Source of the DNA: Chlorocebus sabaeus
Lineage: Eukaryota > Chordata > Mammalia > Primates > Cercopithecidae
Direction of reading: 5' to 3'
NCBI RefSeq assembly: GCF_047675955.1
Contig: NC_132910.1
Location: 113,133,143 to 113,197,142, forward strand
Length of the DNA stretch: 64,000 nucleotides
Part shown: positions 46,650 through 60,884 of the stretch, piece after piece
How the letters are laid out: each line of letters opens with the position of its first letter
Position numbering within the stretch: position 1 is the first letter of the stretch
Translations under genes and position numbers: made by a program
The notes under the pieces: generated by a model
The model's input: the letters and a program-made list of their open reading frames with translations, nothing else
Database searches by the model: none
Told to the model about the DNA's origin: nothing

Positions 46650-47320
46650 CTTCGTTAGTCATAATGTGCCCTAATAGTTTACGCTACTAAAGTGACTCCT
46701 GGTGGGACCTTAGGTAGTTTATGCTAATGAGACTCAAGACTGGGGCTGACCATGTCAGAAAGACCAACCAAATGATTAGACAGTTGGGGCTTTCAGACAT
46801 GAAATTATCAGTCTCACCTCGGAGTGAAGAAGGCTGGAGATTGAGTCAAATCTTGTTGCCAACAACTCAGTCAGTCATGCCTGCATGATGGAACCCCAAC
46901 AAAATCTCTGGACACTGAAACTTGGGTGAGCTTTGCTGGAAACAATATTTTGTGAGTATTGGCACATGTCACCTTTGTGGCACATTGATGCGCCAGAAAG
47001 GTGACATGTTCCTGAAGAGATAAAAGCTTCACATTTGGGACCCTCCTAGACCTCTCCCTCTCTGCCTCTTCTTTTGACTTGTTGTAATTTGTAATCTTTT
47101 GTTACAATGAAACTGCATTCATAAGTATAATATTTTCAGTGACCTCTGTGAGTCTTTCCAGCAAATAATTAAACTAAAACTGGTAGTGGGAGCCCTGAAA
47201 TTTGTAGCCAGAAGATCAGAAGTGTGGGTACCCCAGAATCCCTGAGCATCCAGCTATTGTCTGAAGTGATAGCAGTCTTGAAGAAGAATGTGCCCTTAAC
47301 TTGTGAAGTTTGGCCTAACT
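46650..47320 (+). repeat. ERVL-class LTR and leader, plus strand
   Basis: Text such as 'gtgagtctttccagcaaata', 'agtgggagccctgaaatttg' and 'ctattgtctgaagtgatagc' resembles ERVL-type LTR ends and the start of an internal region. Subfamily and exact edges are uncertain. Confidence 0.5.
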
Positions 47321-47324
47321 CCAA

Positions 47325-48125
47325 GTAGGCAGCATCCAAAATCATTGCATTTCTAAAAGTGCTTTGGTTGAAGCTATTTTTGTCAATGCTATTAAAATAA
47401 ATCCTGAGGTTATTTTTTTCCATATTACTATCTGCAAGTCCAGAAAGATCTTTTAGTAATTAGATTTGTAAAATTTATTTTACATTATAGTGTGGTGCTT
47501 TTTATATTTTTAAGGAAATGCATATGACTTTAAAATGCTGATTGTGAATAGAACAATCAATGAATAAATTGCAATTGTTGCACTGTTGCAATTATTATAT
47601 TTTGTAATTTATATAACATGTTATTTTTCTGTGTTCAGGTAAGCCAGAGTTTTTAATGGTGGCAAATGGACAACAGACACAGCAGTCTTTATTTGATTTT
47701 CAAGACTTATTTGTGTAAATTAAATTGCATTATAAAACACATGAGCTTTTGATTTCATTTTTATCTATCTATTTATTTTGCATGATATTTTATATTATAA
47801 TATGTCCTTTTAAAAAATCAATAAGGTATTTTTTGGGAGAGGACACTTCAGTCCAGTACCCTCATCATCAGAGTTTGGAAGTAAGAGAATGTTCTAAAAC
47901 TTGTTCTTGCTGCAAACTAATAGTAATTGGGGTTAGAGGAATCCACTGATTGATTCAAAGTAGAATTTGAACCTTTGCTATGATCTGCTAAGACCAAAAG
48001 CTTTTTGCATTAAAAGCACAATCATAGGAAGCATTACTTTCCATAAATGCCAAGATTTATATCGCAGCATAATGTCTGATGGATTCGTGGCTGAGAACTA
48101 TAGAAAATAGGTAGATGACAAATAA
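47325..48125. other. Unassigned DNA
   Basis: No gene or clear repeat seen. Confidence 0.4.
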
Positions 48126-48127
48126 AG

Positions 48128-48500
48128 TACATTCGATCTTCCAAATTTGTGAGTTCCACATCTGTGGATTCAACAAACCTCAGATTAAAATATTTGAGGA
48201 TAAAAAAGGATGATTGCATCTGTACTGAACAGATATAGACATTTGTTCTTGTCATTATTTACTAAATGTTATAGTATAACAACTATTTACATAACAATTA
48301 CATTGTACTAGGTATTAGAAGTCACCTTGAGAATCTCAAGTTGATTTAAAGTATGCTAGAGGATGTGCTAGGTAATGTGCAAATACTCTGTCGTTTTACA
48401 CAAGGGCATCCTCTATTTTATGTAAGAACATCTGTGAATTTTGGTATTTATGGGGGGTCCTGGAACCAATCCCACATGGATACCAAGGAATGACTATGAG
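48128..48500. mobile_element. Tigger-type MITE
   Basis: 'agttccacatctgtggattc', 'ctgtactgaacagatataga' and 'aaccaatcccacatggatac' are features of a Tigger-group short element. It is diverged and the ends are not sharp. Confidence 0.65.
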
Positions 48501-50084
48501 AAAAATAAACACAGGAAAAACAATGTTTGCCTAACTATGTAAGACAGGGCACAACGAGTTCTGCATGTGTATCTTTCTGAGTCTAAGAGAAGTATCACCA
48601 AAAAGAGCCATGCATTGTTCTGTACTTTACCAGCAGTTAGTGAAGCAGCTTTGGAACCACTACTAATTCTAGGCATTTCTGGGAGCATAAAAAGGAACAA
48701 TGGCTGCAGAGGTCAGAGTATTCAGGGGAGCAGTGGTGTCACCTGTTAGAGTCCATACTTCCTACAGGAGCATAATAGTGCCTGAAAATATGGGGGGATG
48801 TTGAGAGGGATGAAAATACTTCAAAGGGGCCCACTTTGGCCAGATAGAACACTGTAGTGCCTGCTGAAGATGGTGAAACTACCAAGGAACTGGAAGAATA
48901 GAACCAAGCAGAATGAACACCCTTATAAAAGACAAATAGGACAGCTCCTGGGGCCTCCAAAATTTTTTTGAGCAAGAATAATAAAAGAATATTTGGGTAC
49001 TATTCATGGATAAATGCCCATGGTTTTGTGATAAAATTGCTAATGAAATTACAGGCAGCTGAGATCTGGGCAAATTCAGGATATGTGTAGGTAACTTTTT
49101 TTAAAGAATATTTTTTGTAACTAGATAATAAAATTATAATTGTAAAAGAATGGATGACTTGTTATCAAAATATATTTTGGTAGTCCCATAGTTATCTGAG
49201 TTGCTGTTATTGCTGACTCATTAATGCTGAAATAAATTTTAAAAAGCATAACTGGAAGTATTTTAAAAGTTACATTATGGAGATGAAGCAAAAACATAGC
49301 CATTATTTTAAAATCTTAACATTGCCCAGGAAAAGTGATGAATAATTTATATGGAATAAATCCAACAATTTTCAGTAATGTATATAAAGCACTATTTTAT
49401 AGTGCCTCTTCTTCTAAAGTAATATATTTTCTTTGCTCATTCAAAAACAGATGTTTCTGAGATATAATGCTGAAAACTGTTGTCAAGTAACTTGTCTTCG
49501 ATATACGTAGTCTTCAGGCTGTGAATGAGCTGTGTACCAGGAGTTCTTGGTTAGTCAGTTTATTCAATTTAAAGTCTGAAATGCATGCTCCTGTAGAATC
49601 AATGTTATAAGAAGTGTCTAGGTTCTCAGTGCAGACCAATAACTTCTGCCTGATTTTCACAATCTCTGGAAGGAGTTAACAGCTACTTGTTGGTAGCAGA
49701 AGAGAGGTAAGGTTAAGGAGAGAGAAAAAAAAGAGACTAAAACACCATCATTTTACTTTCTTTTATTAACTCCATGGGCCACCACATTGATGATTGCTTA
49801 TGAGATATCATATTCCTTTATTCTTTAGATTTAATATCCTTATTCCAGACTGTCACATCCTCTAAAACCTGGACCCACTTGAGCACTGTTTCAAGTTTCA
49901 GAGACCTGTGGTTACAATACTCTGAAAACTTACCCTACTACTTCCTGATAAGTGTGGAGCAAAAACAGGGAGAAAAATTCTCAATCTTGCTTTCAAAGTT
50001 TAAGTGAAGCGTAGAAGTGAGAGCATATATTCATATCTGCCATTCCAAGATGAAACTTAGTAGTTAGTAGGCAATGTATTTATT
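48501..50084. other. Unassigned DNA
   Basis: No gene. Open frames of 60-78 codons on both strands have no recognisable motif. Confidence 0.35.
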
Positions 50085-50500
50085 CAACAAATGTGTATTG
50101 AAGAAACTTTTGTTGAATAAATATGGAATATTTTGTTGAATAAATGTGGAAAGTGCTGGGAATACAATGTTGAACCTAGCCTTTAACCACACAGAACTGA
50201 GAGGTAAACAATCCTACAAAAATGAAATAAATAAAGCAACAAAGCTATGGTAGCATAAGTGGGCACTGCAGAGAAGGCTCGCTTGTATGTTTGACAATTG
50301 ACTGAGACCTGTACAATAAATAAAAGGTAATTTCAGGTGGAGAGTGGGGGAAAGCATTGTAAGTAGAAGAGCTATCAAGTGTGAAAAATTATGGAGAGCA
50401 CCAGGTGCTGAAAGCACAAAAGACTAAGCACTGTGCAGAGCCCATGGAATGATTTTCGTGTAAATGAGTGTGGTAGGAGGGAAGGAAGACTAACATCATT
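50085..50500 (+). repeat. Possible old interspersed repeat (LINE-like)
   Basis: 'gaaagtgctgggaatacaat' and downstream text are reminiscent of a common ancient repeat. ttgttgaataaat occurs twice at 50110-50150. Assignment is weak. Confidence 0.3.
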
Positions 50501-51740
50501 GCATTTATGTTTCAAAAATGGCATCCGGCTACTAATGAGTGGATGCAGATAAGAATGGGGGCAGAAAGGCAGGGTATTGAGGAGATGATGGTAGCTTGGA
50601 TTCGGATGATGGTGTGAGGGATTGAGGTGGGTGAATTCCAGAGGTTTTAAGAGATTTCTGATTAAGTCTTGCAATGGATCAAATAAAGGTATTGAGAAAG
50701 AAAACTGTACCAACTCAGTATCAAATTTAAAACCTCCTTGAACAGGCTGTGACAATTGCATAGGCACATTTACATATGTGAGAAAAAGCAGAGAGCTCTC
50801 TTGAATTTTTTATGACTTACATGTGACATAGACCTGATCCATATGACACCATTGGCCGAAGACAAAAGCAAAAACTTTTCTGAAAATGAGAACCAGAGTG
50901 TTAGCCAATTATTCACAAACCACAGGGTGCAGAATATACAACTAAAGTCTGGGACAATGAAGGAAGACAGTTGAAACACCAGGAAATGCCCTACAATACA
51001 GGGCAAACTGAGGTCAAGAATGTAGAAAGACACTGCTAAACTAGCCATTGTCAAGTATGCTTAGTGTCCCCATCTGTCACTCAGATATAATTAATCTGGA
51101 GGCATGTAGCACCCAGATTCTATATCCTGGTGGATCATCTTTATATATTTCTCAACTCCATTATGCTTTGAAGTATTAAAATAGAAACTCAATATCTCAA
51201 ACTGAGATACTTTGCTGCTTATTTACTTTTAGAAAAGGAATTTAATTATCTTGAGAAATGTTTGTAATTAAATACAGAGGTGGAGAAGTGAATCAAATAA
51301 ATAGAATACTCAAAAAATTAAAAAATAATTTGTGTGGATTAAAATGTGTGTGGTATTTTAAAAAATATAACATTAGGAAATCTCATAACTAAGTCTAATA
51401 CATTTATTTTGAAATTCATAACTGATGCTCTTGGAATTAAAATCTATAATATTTGAGAAAATGTGTTTGGGTTGTAAAACAGTACTGCCATATAAAAGAG
51501 AATGAAAAGTTCACTCTATTTCATTCTTTTTCATGTTTTCAAGAATTTGATATTTCTGCCTATGATTCTTAAACTTCTAGGCATCCTCCAGCAGTCTCAT
51601 AAGTCCTCAAGCAAGAAGGCACAGAATTTTGAAGTGGAAAGCAAGCATTATTCACAGGAACCCTCTGAAGCTTCAGTTGAATCCAGAACAGACAGGGAAT
51701 ATGGTTCAGGTAACAGGCCTAGGTTGTGCCAGTGCCTTGC
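50501..51740. other. Unassigned DNA
   Basis: No gene. Minus-strand frames of 130 codons (50375-50767) and 94 codons (50770-51054) have no motif, and composition does not suggest coding. Confidence 0.35.
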
Positions 51741-52137
51741 TGTGTTAGGCCGTTCTTGCACTTCTATAAAGAAATAGCCAAGGCTGGTTAATTTATAGGG
51801 AAAAGATGCTTAATTGTCTGAGAGTTCTGCAGTCTGCACAGGAAGCATAGCAGCATCTGCCCCTGGGGAGGCCTCAGGAAGCTTAAATGATAGCAGAAGA
51901 TGAAGTAAGAAGAGGGACATCTCATGGCGAAAGCAGGAGCAAGATGAAGGTAAGGAGAGGTGCCATACACTTTACAATGACCAGATATCACAAGTCACTC
52001 ACTATCACAAAGACGGTGCCAAGCCATGAGGCATCTGTCATCACGATCCAAACAACTCCCACCAGACCCCAGGCCCAGCAGTGAGGACTACAGTTCACCA
52101 TGAGATCTGAGTGGAGTCAAATATCCAAACTATACCA
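51741..52137 (-). mobile_element. Solo MaLR LTR (MST/MLT1 type) with perfect target duplication
   Basis: It starts tgtgttaggccgttcttgca and ends aatatccaaactatacca. 'ctggggaggcctcaggaagc' and 'gccaagccatgaggcatctg' are typical. CTTGC flanks both ends (51736-51740 and 52138-52142). Confidence 0.88.
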
Positions 52138-52414
52138 CTTGCCTGACTCAGTTTTATTGCTTTGCCACATTAAGTCCGATGTGTCCTTTCTTGAGAAACT
52201 ACAAATGAACAGCTACTTCCTACTAGGATCTTTGAAAATTCTACTATGTCAACTGGTGGAATAATTTCATTCTCAGAACCAAGATATTAGTCCAATTGAA
52301 CTAAACATTGTGGCTGGAAATACAAATTTCTCCCAAGTGTCTTTAAGAATAATAATGAGAGAAACCAATTTTGCTTTCACCCTTTGTTTCATAGACTCTT
52401 ATTCTTTTATTTTA

Positions 52415-52962
52415 AAAATTGTTTTCTTTTTTCTTAATTTTAGATTCAGGGTGTATGCACATAGGTTTGTTACATAAGAATATTATGGGATGTTGAAGTT
52501 TGGGCTTCTAATGATCCTGTTGTCCAAGTAGTAAGCATAATACCCTCCTTCTCCTTTTGCAATCCCCATGACTGTTGTTCCCATTTTATGTTCATGCATA
52601 CTCAATTTTCAGCTCCTACTTAAAAGTGAGAACATGCAATATTTGGTTTTCTTTTCCTGTATTAATTCACTTAGAATAATTATCTTCAGCTACATCCACA
52701 TTGCTGCAAAGGACATGATCTTATTGTTTCCTATGGCTGCATAGTATTCCATGGTGTATAATTACATTTTCTTTATCCAGTCCATGGCTGATGGGCACCT
52801 GGGTTGATTCCATGTCTTTGCTACTGTGAATAGTTCTGTGATGGATATGTGAGTGAATGTGTCTTTTTGGTAGAATGAGTAATTTTCCTTTGGGTATATA
52901 CTCAATAATGGGACTGTTGGATCAAATGGTAGCTCTATTTTTAGTTATTTGAGAAATGTCAT
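52415..52962 (-). repeat. L1 3' end, minus strand
   Basis: 'acataggtttgttacataag', 'agtgagaacatgcaatattt', 'catagtattccatggtgtat' and 'ttggatcaaatggtagctct' are reversed L1 3'UTR and ORF2 end. It is L1PB/L1MA-like and 5'-truncated. Confidence 0.9.
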
Positions 52963-54300
52963 GGACTCATATTCTACATTTTGGGGACATAACATCTTGT
53001 AATGTCTATTAATTCAATGTATATATGTCATCTGGGAGTATACAACAACCTTCTACAGGGTGTCATCCTAGTGTTGTTGCCATATTTACATATCTAAAAG
53101 GCCCACTCCAGTATTCTCTAAGGCCTGTAACTTCTGAGTAAGATGGTATATAATAGGGTGAATGTATATCTCTATCGTGGGTTCAACATTGGTTCCTGCT
53201 GATGACAAGTCAGACATTCAATAGCTGAGTTAATATGGGACACAAAGATCTGCTTCCTTTGAGCCCACTAGCAGAGATCCATCCATAAATACATCCTTCA
53301 GAATTTCTTGAAGTTTTTCTTCTACCTTGCACCTTCCAAGACTAATTATCTTTCCAAGCCACTTGTGGCTGCCCCGAAGTCCTTATACACCATTGCATTT
53401 ACAACGTTTTCCTCCACTCAAAGTGAATGCTCACGGGTATGGCTCCACACTGGCTGATGTAAATATATCTATTTATTACTATTTTTCAGGACCACCTGTA
53501 ATTCAGATTAGAATGTATCAGAATTCTATTTTTTGTTCAAACAAACCTATCTAGCTAATTTGTTCTTTATTTAGACCTAAGATTCTTCCTTTACATTAGC
53601 TAATCATAAGGATCAGTCTTTAACCTAACCATTTTAGGTTCTTTTGAGGGAAAACTGGGCTACTATTTATTTTAAACACTTGTTGTGGCATTGAAGGGTT
53701 CTTTATCAAGAGACCTGAAGTTCTTTTCAATCAATGAGCTCTAGGTCTGAGAATGAGTTAGGTCTAGAAACTGTCTGAGACAATATGAATTAGCATTACA
53801 GCAGCTGACCTCAGTATTTTGCTCACTAACTGACTTTTTCGTTTTATAAATCAAGTGATGTCTTCATGAGCTGCCTACTGTGGGTTCCCACTGTATTCTA
53901 GGAACACCATGGTTTATTAACAATTTTTCTAGATCCTTGCAGGTGAGTAAACCCAATTTTGCCAATCTTTCAGAATGGCATCCTCCCACTAACTCTAGCA
54001 GGTCCATTTCTGCAGCAGTCCTGGCCTCTATAGTTGTATAAACAGCCCAATGGTAGACTTAAAATTATTTAATTTTTTTTCCATGTTATACTTTGTCCCC
54101 TTCCTCAACATACATGAACTTTTAGAAGGAAGACAAGAGTCCAATATGGTTGGTTGTCATCTGTCCGTAGAACATATAACCTTACCTGAGAGTCTTCTTG
54201 ATGCCCTTCATAACCAGTTGCTGTAGCACAACCACAGACTTCAGTGCAGAGGTGCCCTCAACTATAGTTTCTGAGCAAAATGAAGTCAAAGTATGTACTG
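52963..54300. other. Unassigned, possibly antisense ERV internal DNA
   Basis: Text near 53080-53460 ('gggtgtcatcctagtgttgt', 'cctccactcaaagtgaatgc') feels like an old ERV internal region read antisense, but I cannot place it. No gene. Confidence 0.3.
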
Positions 54301-57300
54301 AAAGACATATGACACTGGAATTGTCTAAAATTTCTCAATATATTGACTGGAAATTAACACAGAAGCCCCCCTCCATCAAAATTTTAATGGCCTTCAATAT
54401 TTTAAATTTTAAGCAATGACTGTAACTTCTACTGGATTTTTGTAAGTTCAAAAATTGAGCATCAGGTTCAATTTGGTTATTTTTTCCCAATATACTCAAT
54501 TATGAATTGAGCATTTTATGGTCTCTATCTCATCTTTGGAGCACATACAAAATTATTTCATTATTAAATTGAAATCATATATCTATGACAAGTTACAAGA
54601 TCTCCACAAAAAGAAGCAAGAACCCTGATTAGACAATCTTCTGCCTAGTGAAGAGATTCCAGTTGGTGTTTTGGAATCATATACCATACATACATTGGAA
54701 AACTGGTTGTGGTGTTAATCGGTCTCAAACTCTAGAGAGATATATAATTTCCAGCATACTCCTCTCATTATATAATTATATAATTGTGGATGAGAATCGG
54801 CAGAAGGTAAGGACACCTTATCTGTTGTCACGAATGTTGACAAACAGAATAAATTGCAGGATATATGTTACATATTGGGAGTGGAGAAAACAAGCAAACA
54901 AAAGGAATTGCATAATAGAAGTAATAATTTTCTACATACTGAGATGTAGACAAAGTGATGGTAGATTAATTCCTTAAAATGATCTGTTAAACAACAACAA
55001 CAACAAAGTGATGGGAGAGTTCTAGAGAACATGGAAATGCCTTGGTTGGTAGATTGGGAACCATGAGACAGTAAATATTTCCTCTGACACAAGTTAGCTG
55101 TAAATTATGTTTGTAAAAATGAAACAGACAGGCAAACATCTTAGTGGCCAATAACAATAAAAGCTCATTTCTCACTTGTACTACATTCTCATCTTTAGTA
55201 CTGTGAGCATGAGAGGAAGCAAATCCTCATGGTTATCCTCTCTTGGGGGCCCACGCCAACATCATCTCTGTTTCTAGAGTGCTACAGTCTGTAACAGCAC
55301 AGAGAAGGAGAGAATGCCCAACTTCTTCCAGGAACTGATTGTTACATTTCATTGACCAAAGACAGTAATATGACCAAGCTTGGTTCCAGCAAGGGAAGGG
55401 AAATAAAAACCTTCCTTAGAGAAGGGAACTAGGTTTTATAAACAGCATACCGTCTACTACAGTGGACACTGGAACACATTTCCTTGTTGCCATCAGTCCC
55501 AGAATGACAGGCTCCCCTGAGTGTAAGAGTTGTGTCAGTTGCTGTGGAGAATTACTGTGAAATTCACTTGGTCAAATCACACTTTTAGAAATATACATTT
55601 AAAAAATTTTTTTGCACATCAGAGGTACAGTGATGTGGAAGTGAGTAAATGAACAGTATTGAACCTCTCTCCTTGAGCTCAGGATGTGTTGCATCCTGAG
55701 AGGAATGGATAACCTTATAAATTTGAGTCAACATTTCTTCTAATATGAGATATAGGGGAAGCAACAATAGTCCTCTCAGTATATTGCATCATAAACAAAG
55801 ATATTATTTTTCATCTGTAACTTCAGAAAAAAAGGACATGTGTTTTTGTATCTACAGTGAAGGATTTGAAAAGTAAATGCAAAAAAATGCATATTAGATT
55901 ATCTAAAAATTAGCAAATATTATTGAAGATAAACAATAGGAGGATCATGAAAATGGTAATTTATAAACAAATTACCCCTACAGCTAACTTCATGAACTTG
56001 GAATTCTGAGCTGAAAGACAGTCAGAGGAACATCTTATTAGTAATTTATGGAAATAACTCAAAATACATTTTTTTCAGCATCTACTTTCCTTAATCGTAG
56101 GCAGACTGTAGGAAGAGTGAGGTCCTCTTCTTTATAAAAGCAATTGTTCAACAGTTTTTCTCGTTTATACCTACTTATAGAAGGGCATTAAGTTCCCAGT
56201 GCATTCAAGAATTGCCAACCATTTCACCAGGAACTAGCGAAACCTGACATTATGTCCATCGGTAACAGGGTAAGAGGATAAAGCATTATGAAAACAAATG
56301 CCATGGAGCTTGAGCTATTGTGAAGCAAGCCCATGGGGTGCCAACTCCTCTAGTAACTTTTGTCTTAGGACAAGAATCCTCATTCTTGTGTGCTTAAGAT
56401 ACTGATACGACAATTTCTTTGTGGAAAAGACCCCAAACGACCTTTGATTGATACCAAAACCAGAAAATTACAAATTGCTGGAAAGCTAAAATTGGCAGAT
56501 TCTGATAAGATTGCTAGATGTGGAAATTAACTGGCAAAATGACAAGTAGAGTCAGTTTTATATGACTGATAAGTTGATAATTATTTTGAAATGAACAGAG
56601 AAATGAGGTTCCATTCGAGGGCTAAAGTAAAAGTAGTTACGTTTTAAATAAGAATGTTCTTGTTCATAATCCCTCCAGCATCTGACCTGATTTGGTTTGT
56701 GGGTGAAGGATCTATATCAAGAAGAGATTTTTGCAAACCTAAGCCCGTAAAGTCTTCGATGATATGGTCAAAGCAAAAGGAGACTCAGGAGTTGTATGAG
56801 TTATAATTTAAACTATCATACAACGATAGGTACATTTTGTGTTCTTTTCAGGCTCAATGTTTTAGCATCTTATTGCACCCAGAATGTCCTTGCACAACAT
56901 AAATACCAGTCCTATCATGGAATGATGGTTGGATTTTGAGCCACAAAAATATGTAAGATCATACCCTGGACAATAAAGCAGAAATATATTTATTGTGAAA
57001 TAGTTATTATTTGGTGTAAACTACTCTTTTGTTTTTATAATCAATTTTTCAGTCCAAGGAAATATGTGATTACAGTCATGAACTTTATCAAAAACATGGC
57101 AATATTGCTTACAAACGTCATTGTTTAATAATATGAAAAAGCATCACACCTCCCCATTTCAGTACTCAATATAAATCCTCAAGAAAATGAGAACTTTAGC
57201 TTGCAACAAAGCTAAACATATTAAAAAAAATTTATACAAAACTTATGTGACATACATTTCACTTTTCCATAGATACTATACTATATTCTTCTGTATATCA

Positions 57301-58620
57301 TTATTGTTCTATACATCCAAATCATGTATTAATCACAATATATTAAAACATCAAATGCTATGTCCAATTTTCTTTCTAAAGAAGAGGTTGGTAGAGAGAA
57401 GTGATATGTCAGAAATAACTATTCAGTAGCTATTTCTGGAGCTATTTATTTATATATGTTCCAGATGCTGTTCTTGGAGCTTGATACAATTAATGAGAAA
57501 AACAAAAAAGCATGCCTTCCCTTATGGTGATAGAGGAATACTTGTGCTTGTGTATGTTGTTCTATAGGCAAATATGGAATACATGTATACAAGGACATCT
57601 GTTTGTATTTGTATGTAAACAAACTCAATATACAAACATCAGTAAAATGTTTTCATGATGTAATACAACTTAGACTGAAAAAAGAGAGAAAACAAATATT
57701 CTATTTTTGATGAAAGAATATTGAACTAAATAAAAGTCTTTTCATATTATAATTAAACTGACAAGCCAGTCGTAGATGTGTTTTTCACAGAAAGATGTAA
57801 AATATTACTGTAGGGAATACAATTCTAATTTATATTTAATCATTCTTCTCCTCTTTGTTTGTATTAAGGAGTATCCTACCGTTTTACATTTTCTGTGTTA
57901 TGTATGAAATATTAGCAAAGCAATGGAATCCAGGTAGGCATTGTTTTTCTAACTTAATTTAAAACAGTGATGAGATCAGAAATAATAACAATAAAAAAAC
58001 AGTGTATTAGCTGGAACTGCCTTCAGCGAAAGCATTTTTTTTCTTTAAACAGGTGATGAACAGACTATCTTTGATAGATAAAAGATATGGAGAGATAGAG
58101 AACTCCATGGAGAAAATACTCATCACTGTTTCTGTTCCCTTTACTTGTTATGTGACTTAAAACTACCTGGAGTATCAGAGATATTTCATACATATTTTAA
58201 AGCAATTTTTTTCCTGAAGGATGTATAAGACAAATGCTCTCTCCAATCCTCCCCCTTATAAAATCTTAAATGAATTCTGCTTGTATGGATTTGATTATTT
58301 AGTTTTTCTTCTTTTTGGGGGATGGGAGAAGTGGGTGTATATGCAGGACAGCTTAGAATAATTCAAACCAAGATACAGAACCTATTTATAGATGGTATTA
58401 AAGAAGCTCCCTAGCAATGAACTAGGGATCACCTGCATCAATAGTGTCAAATTGAATGTGTGGTTTTGGAGAAAAGAACTTAACTAGGAAACTTAATACA
58501 ATGAAGTATAGAACAACATTGCTATATATAAGAAAAACTTTCCGGGATGATAATATCACAAAACAGATTAGCATTATTGCAACATGAAACAGTGTGTATT
58601 TTTAAATAATACAAGATTTG
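54301..58620. other. Unassigned DNA, long stretch without recognised repeats
   Basis: No gene. Small items include a (CAA)n patch at 54990-55005 and a palindromic tataattatataattg patch at 54770. Frames up to 109 codons show no motif. Confidence 0.35.
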
Positions 58621-59265
58621 ACAAAACAACATTGTTTAAAAATCAGAATTAGAAACTCTGAAGTGATTTAAATAAAAAGAAAACATTATTTGAGAAATGA
58701 AGACCAAACTAGAAGCAAAATAGGTATAAATAGGCATACATGTGTCTTAAGAGAAGTAGAAAGTAAAAATGGAAAAGAAATCCAAAAGAAATGAGGACAA
58801 AGATTGGACAAAAGAATAGGATATTACTATCAATATGATTAACTATTAATAAGATCAGTATGATTAAAATTAAAATCAATAGGATAAAATAAATAAGGAT
58901 AAAAATTTGTATCCATAGAATACATACCAAGTTTAGAAGTTCAGCAAAAATGATAAAACACATTTATAATAAGAGTCTCTAAAGAACAAAACAAAATGAA
59001 GTCAGTAAAAATAAGTTCTAAAAGGATTTGAAGATTCATTTTGAAATATCTTCTGAGATTATTGACTCAGAACAACTAACACCAAGATAAATTCAAGTAT
59101 AATTATTAGATTTTAAAGCGGAGGGGGAGAGAGAGAGAGAAGAAGAGAGAAACTTAAATAGTCAGTAAAAAATCAAATCACTTATGAGAGGAAGAACAAA
59201 ACAAACAGCAACAAATAATACAAGATTAAATATTTCAAGAACAATGCATTATGCTGGAATAAATA

Positions 59266-59373
59266 TAATATTTTATATTAAATGAATTTTAATGTGGTTA
59301 ATATTACCAAATAGCTACTAGTTTAACTTTGTGTCAGCTAGGAACCTAATTAGTAAGCTATATGAAATTATCT
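59266..59373 (+). repeat. 108-bp local duplication, copy 1
   Basis: It matches 60777-60884 without gaps, with about 11 differences by hand count. It is followed by a short tandem (tataagaaattatc) at 59373-59398. Confidence 0.85.
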
Positions 59374-60484
59374 ATAAGAAATTATCTATAAGAAATGAAA
59401 ATGTGAACCAAGCATTTTATTAGGCCAAACTGACTTTCAAAGCATGTAAGCTTCAGACCATTTGCAAGCGATGTCTAGCAGAGATTAGAGAAACAATACC
59501 CCTGTTGGACACTGACAAAAAAAACCTTATTGTGAACAATCAACATAAATTTGCACTTAGTACATAAACTAAAGGAGGGCTATAAAAGAGAAGAACTCTC
59601 ATGTAAAGATAAGGCTCTGATGAGTAGATAATATAACTACTTAAAACAGGGTGAAATGGGAAGTGTGTAGGAAAAAAACGCTTCATTTCTTTTTTATAAT
59701 CATAACGGTAAATATAATGTTGGATGAGAATATTGTACATAAAATGTAGATTTAAGCCAGTGAATAATTATGTGAAATTTTAATTCTATTATCCATGTGT
59801 CCATGAAAATGAGACTCGTTAGTGTACAGAAAGAGATGTAGAAGTGTCTGGGGCAGAAGATTCAGGTCTGAGCCACTTGTCAGACCACACAGAAAGAAAA
59901 CTATCAAAAAGGACTATTGTAACAAAAGGTTTCTGAAGTCAACGTGAAGAGGTGTGCTAAAGGTTTGGGAACAAATTATATGTCTGAACCTTATAACTCT
60001 TCAGCTTGAGCTTAAGCAGTCAAGGAGTAAAATGCTGGAAAATTAAGTTAGAGTGGCCAGCCTACAGGGTCTGTCATAGTTAGGAAAGATACAGGACACA
60101 AACATGAATAAAGAATCACATTTTAGAAAAATATTTTTAATTTTTGTTTTATAATACAATTTAGAGAAGCTAACAGATTTCTTCTTAATATCATCTTTTT
60201 CTTGTATGATCAAGAGGAATATAAAAAATATTTAACCATCAATAGATCAGAGACTCAAAACCATCAGGAAGAAAACCAACTGTAATTGTCAGGTAGTGCC
60301 ACACAAGAGCTAACTGGCTCAGTGTCTCACAGAGCTAAAACCTTAGAAGACAAAAGACTTGAGAAATTAATTCATTTATATCAAGTAATATATAATTTTG
60401 CGAGCCACATATTCGGCCCAAGACACTGTGATAATCATTTGAAATACATCACCTCTAACCTAACAATCAATCCTATAACATAAA

Positions 60485-60635
60485 TAGTATCTTTCTGATG
60501 CTACACCCAAGGGAGGAAACCCAGAGTCAGAGGGTTGAAATAATTTACCCAAAGCCACACAGTGAACAGTAGAAAGACAGCTATCAATTCAGATTTGACT
60601 GCCTCTGAGGTCTACATGTATATCACTATAAAATA
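60485..60635 (-). repeat. MIR fragment
   Basis: 'gaggaaacccagagtcagag', 'taatttacccaaagccacac' and 'ttcagatttgactgcctctg' are antisense MIR core in order. Confidence 0.7.
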
Positions 60636-60776
60636 TCATATCCCAAATATCATTAACTTGAATGCAACCATTTACTTTATTAGAGTTGACAAAGATATCT
60701 TGTGTTTTTTTTTTTTAGTATAAGTTATAACTTACCAACCTTTCCCCTTTTTGGATATTTAAATGATTTTTTTTCC

Positions 60777-60884
60777 TAATATTTTATATTGAATGGATTT
60801 TAATATGGTTAATGTTACCAAATAGTTACTGATTTAACTTTGCGTCAGCTAGGAACCTAATTTGTAAGCTACCTGAAATTATCT
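60777..60884 (+). repeat. 108-bp local duplication, copy 2
   Basis: Partner of 59266-59373, in the same orientation and 1,511 bp downstream. Shared core: 'gtcagctaggaacctaatt'. Confidence 0.85.

Noticed and set aside
50375..51054. Minus-strand frames of 130 and 94 codons
   Set aside because: No motif, no homologue that I recognise, composition like surrounding non-coding DNA.
58709..58963. Hydrophobic 84-codon minus-strand frame as a membrane protein
   Set aside because: The Ile/Leu/Phe run comes from AT-rich text rather than a recognisable membrane protein.
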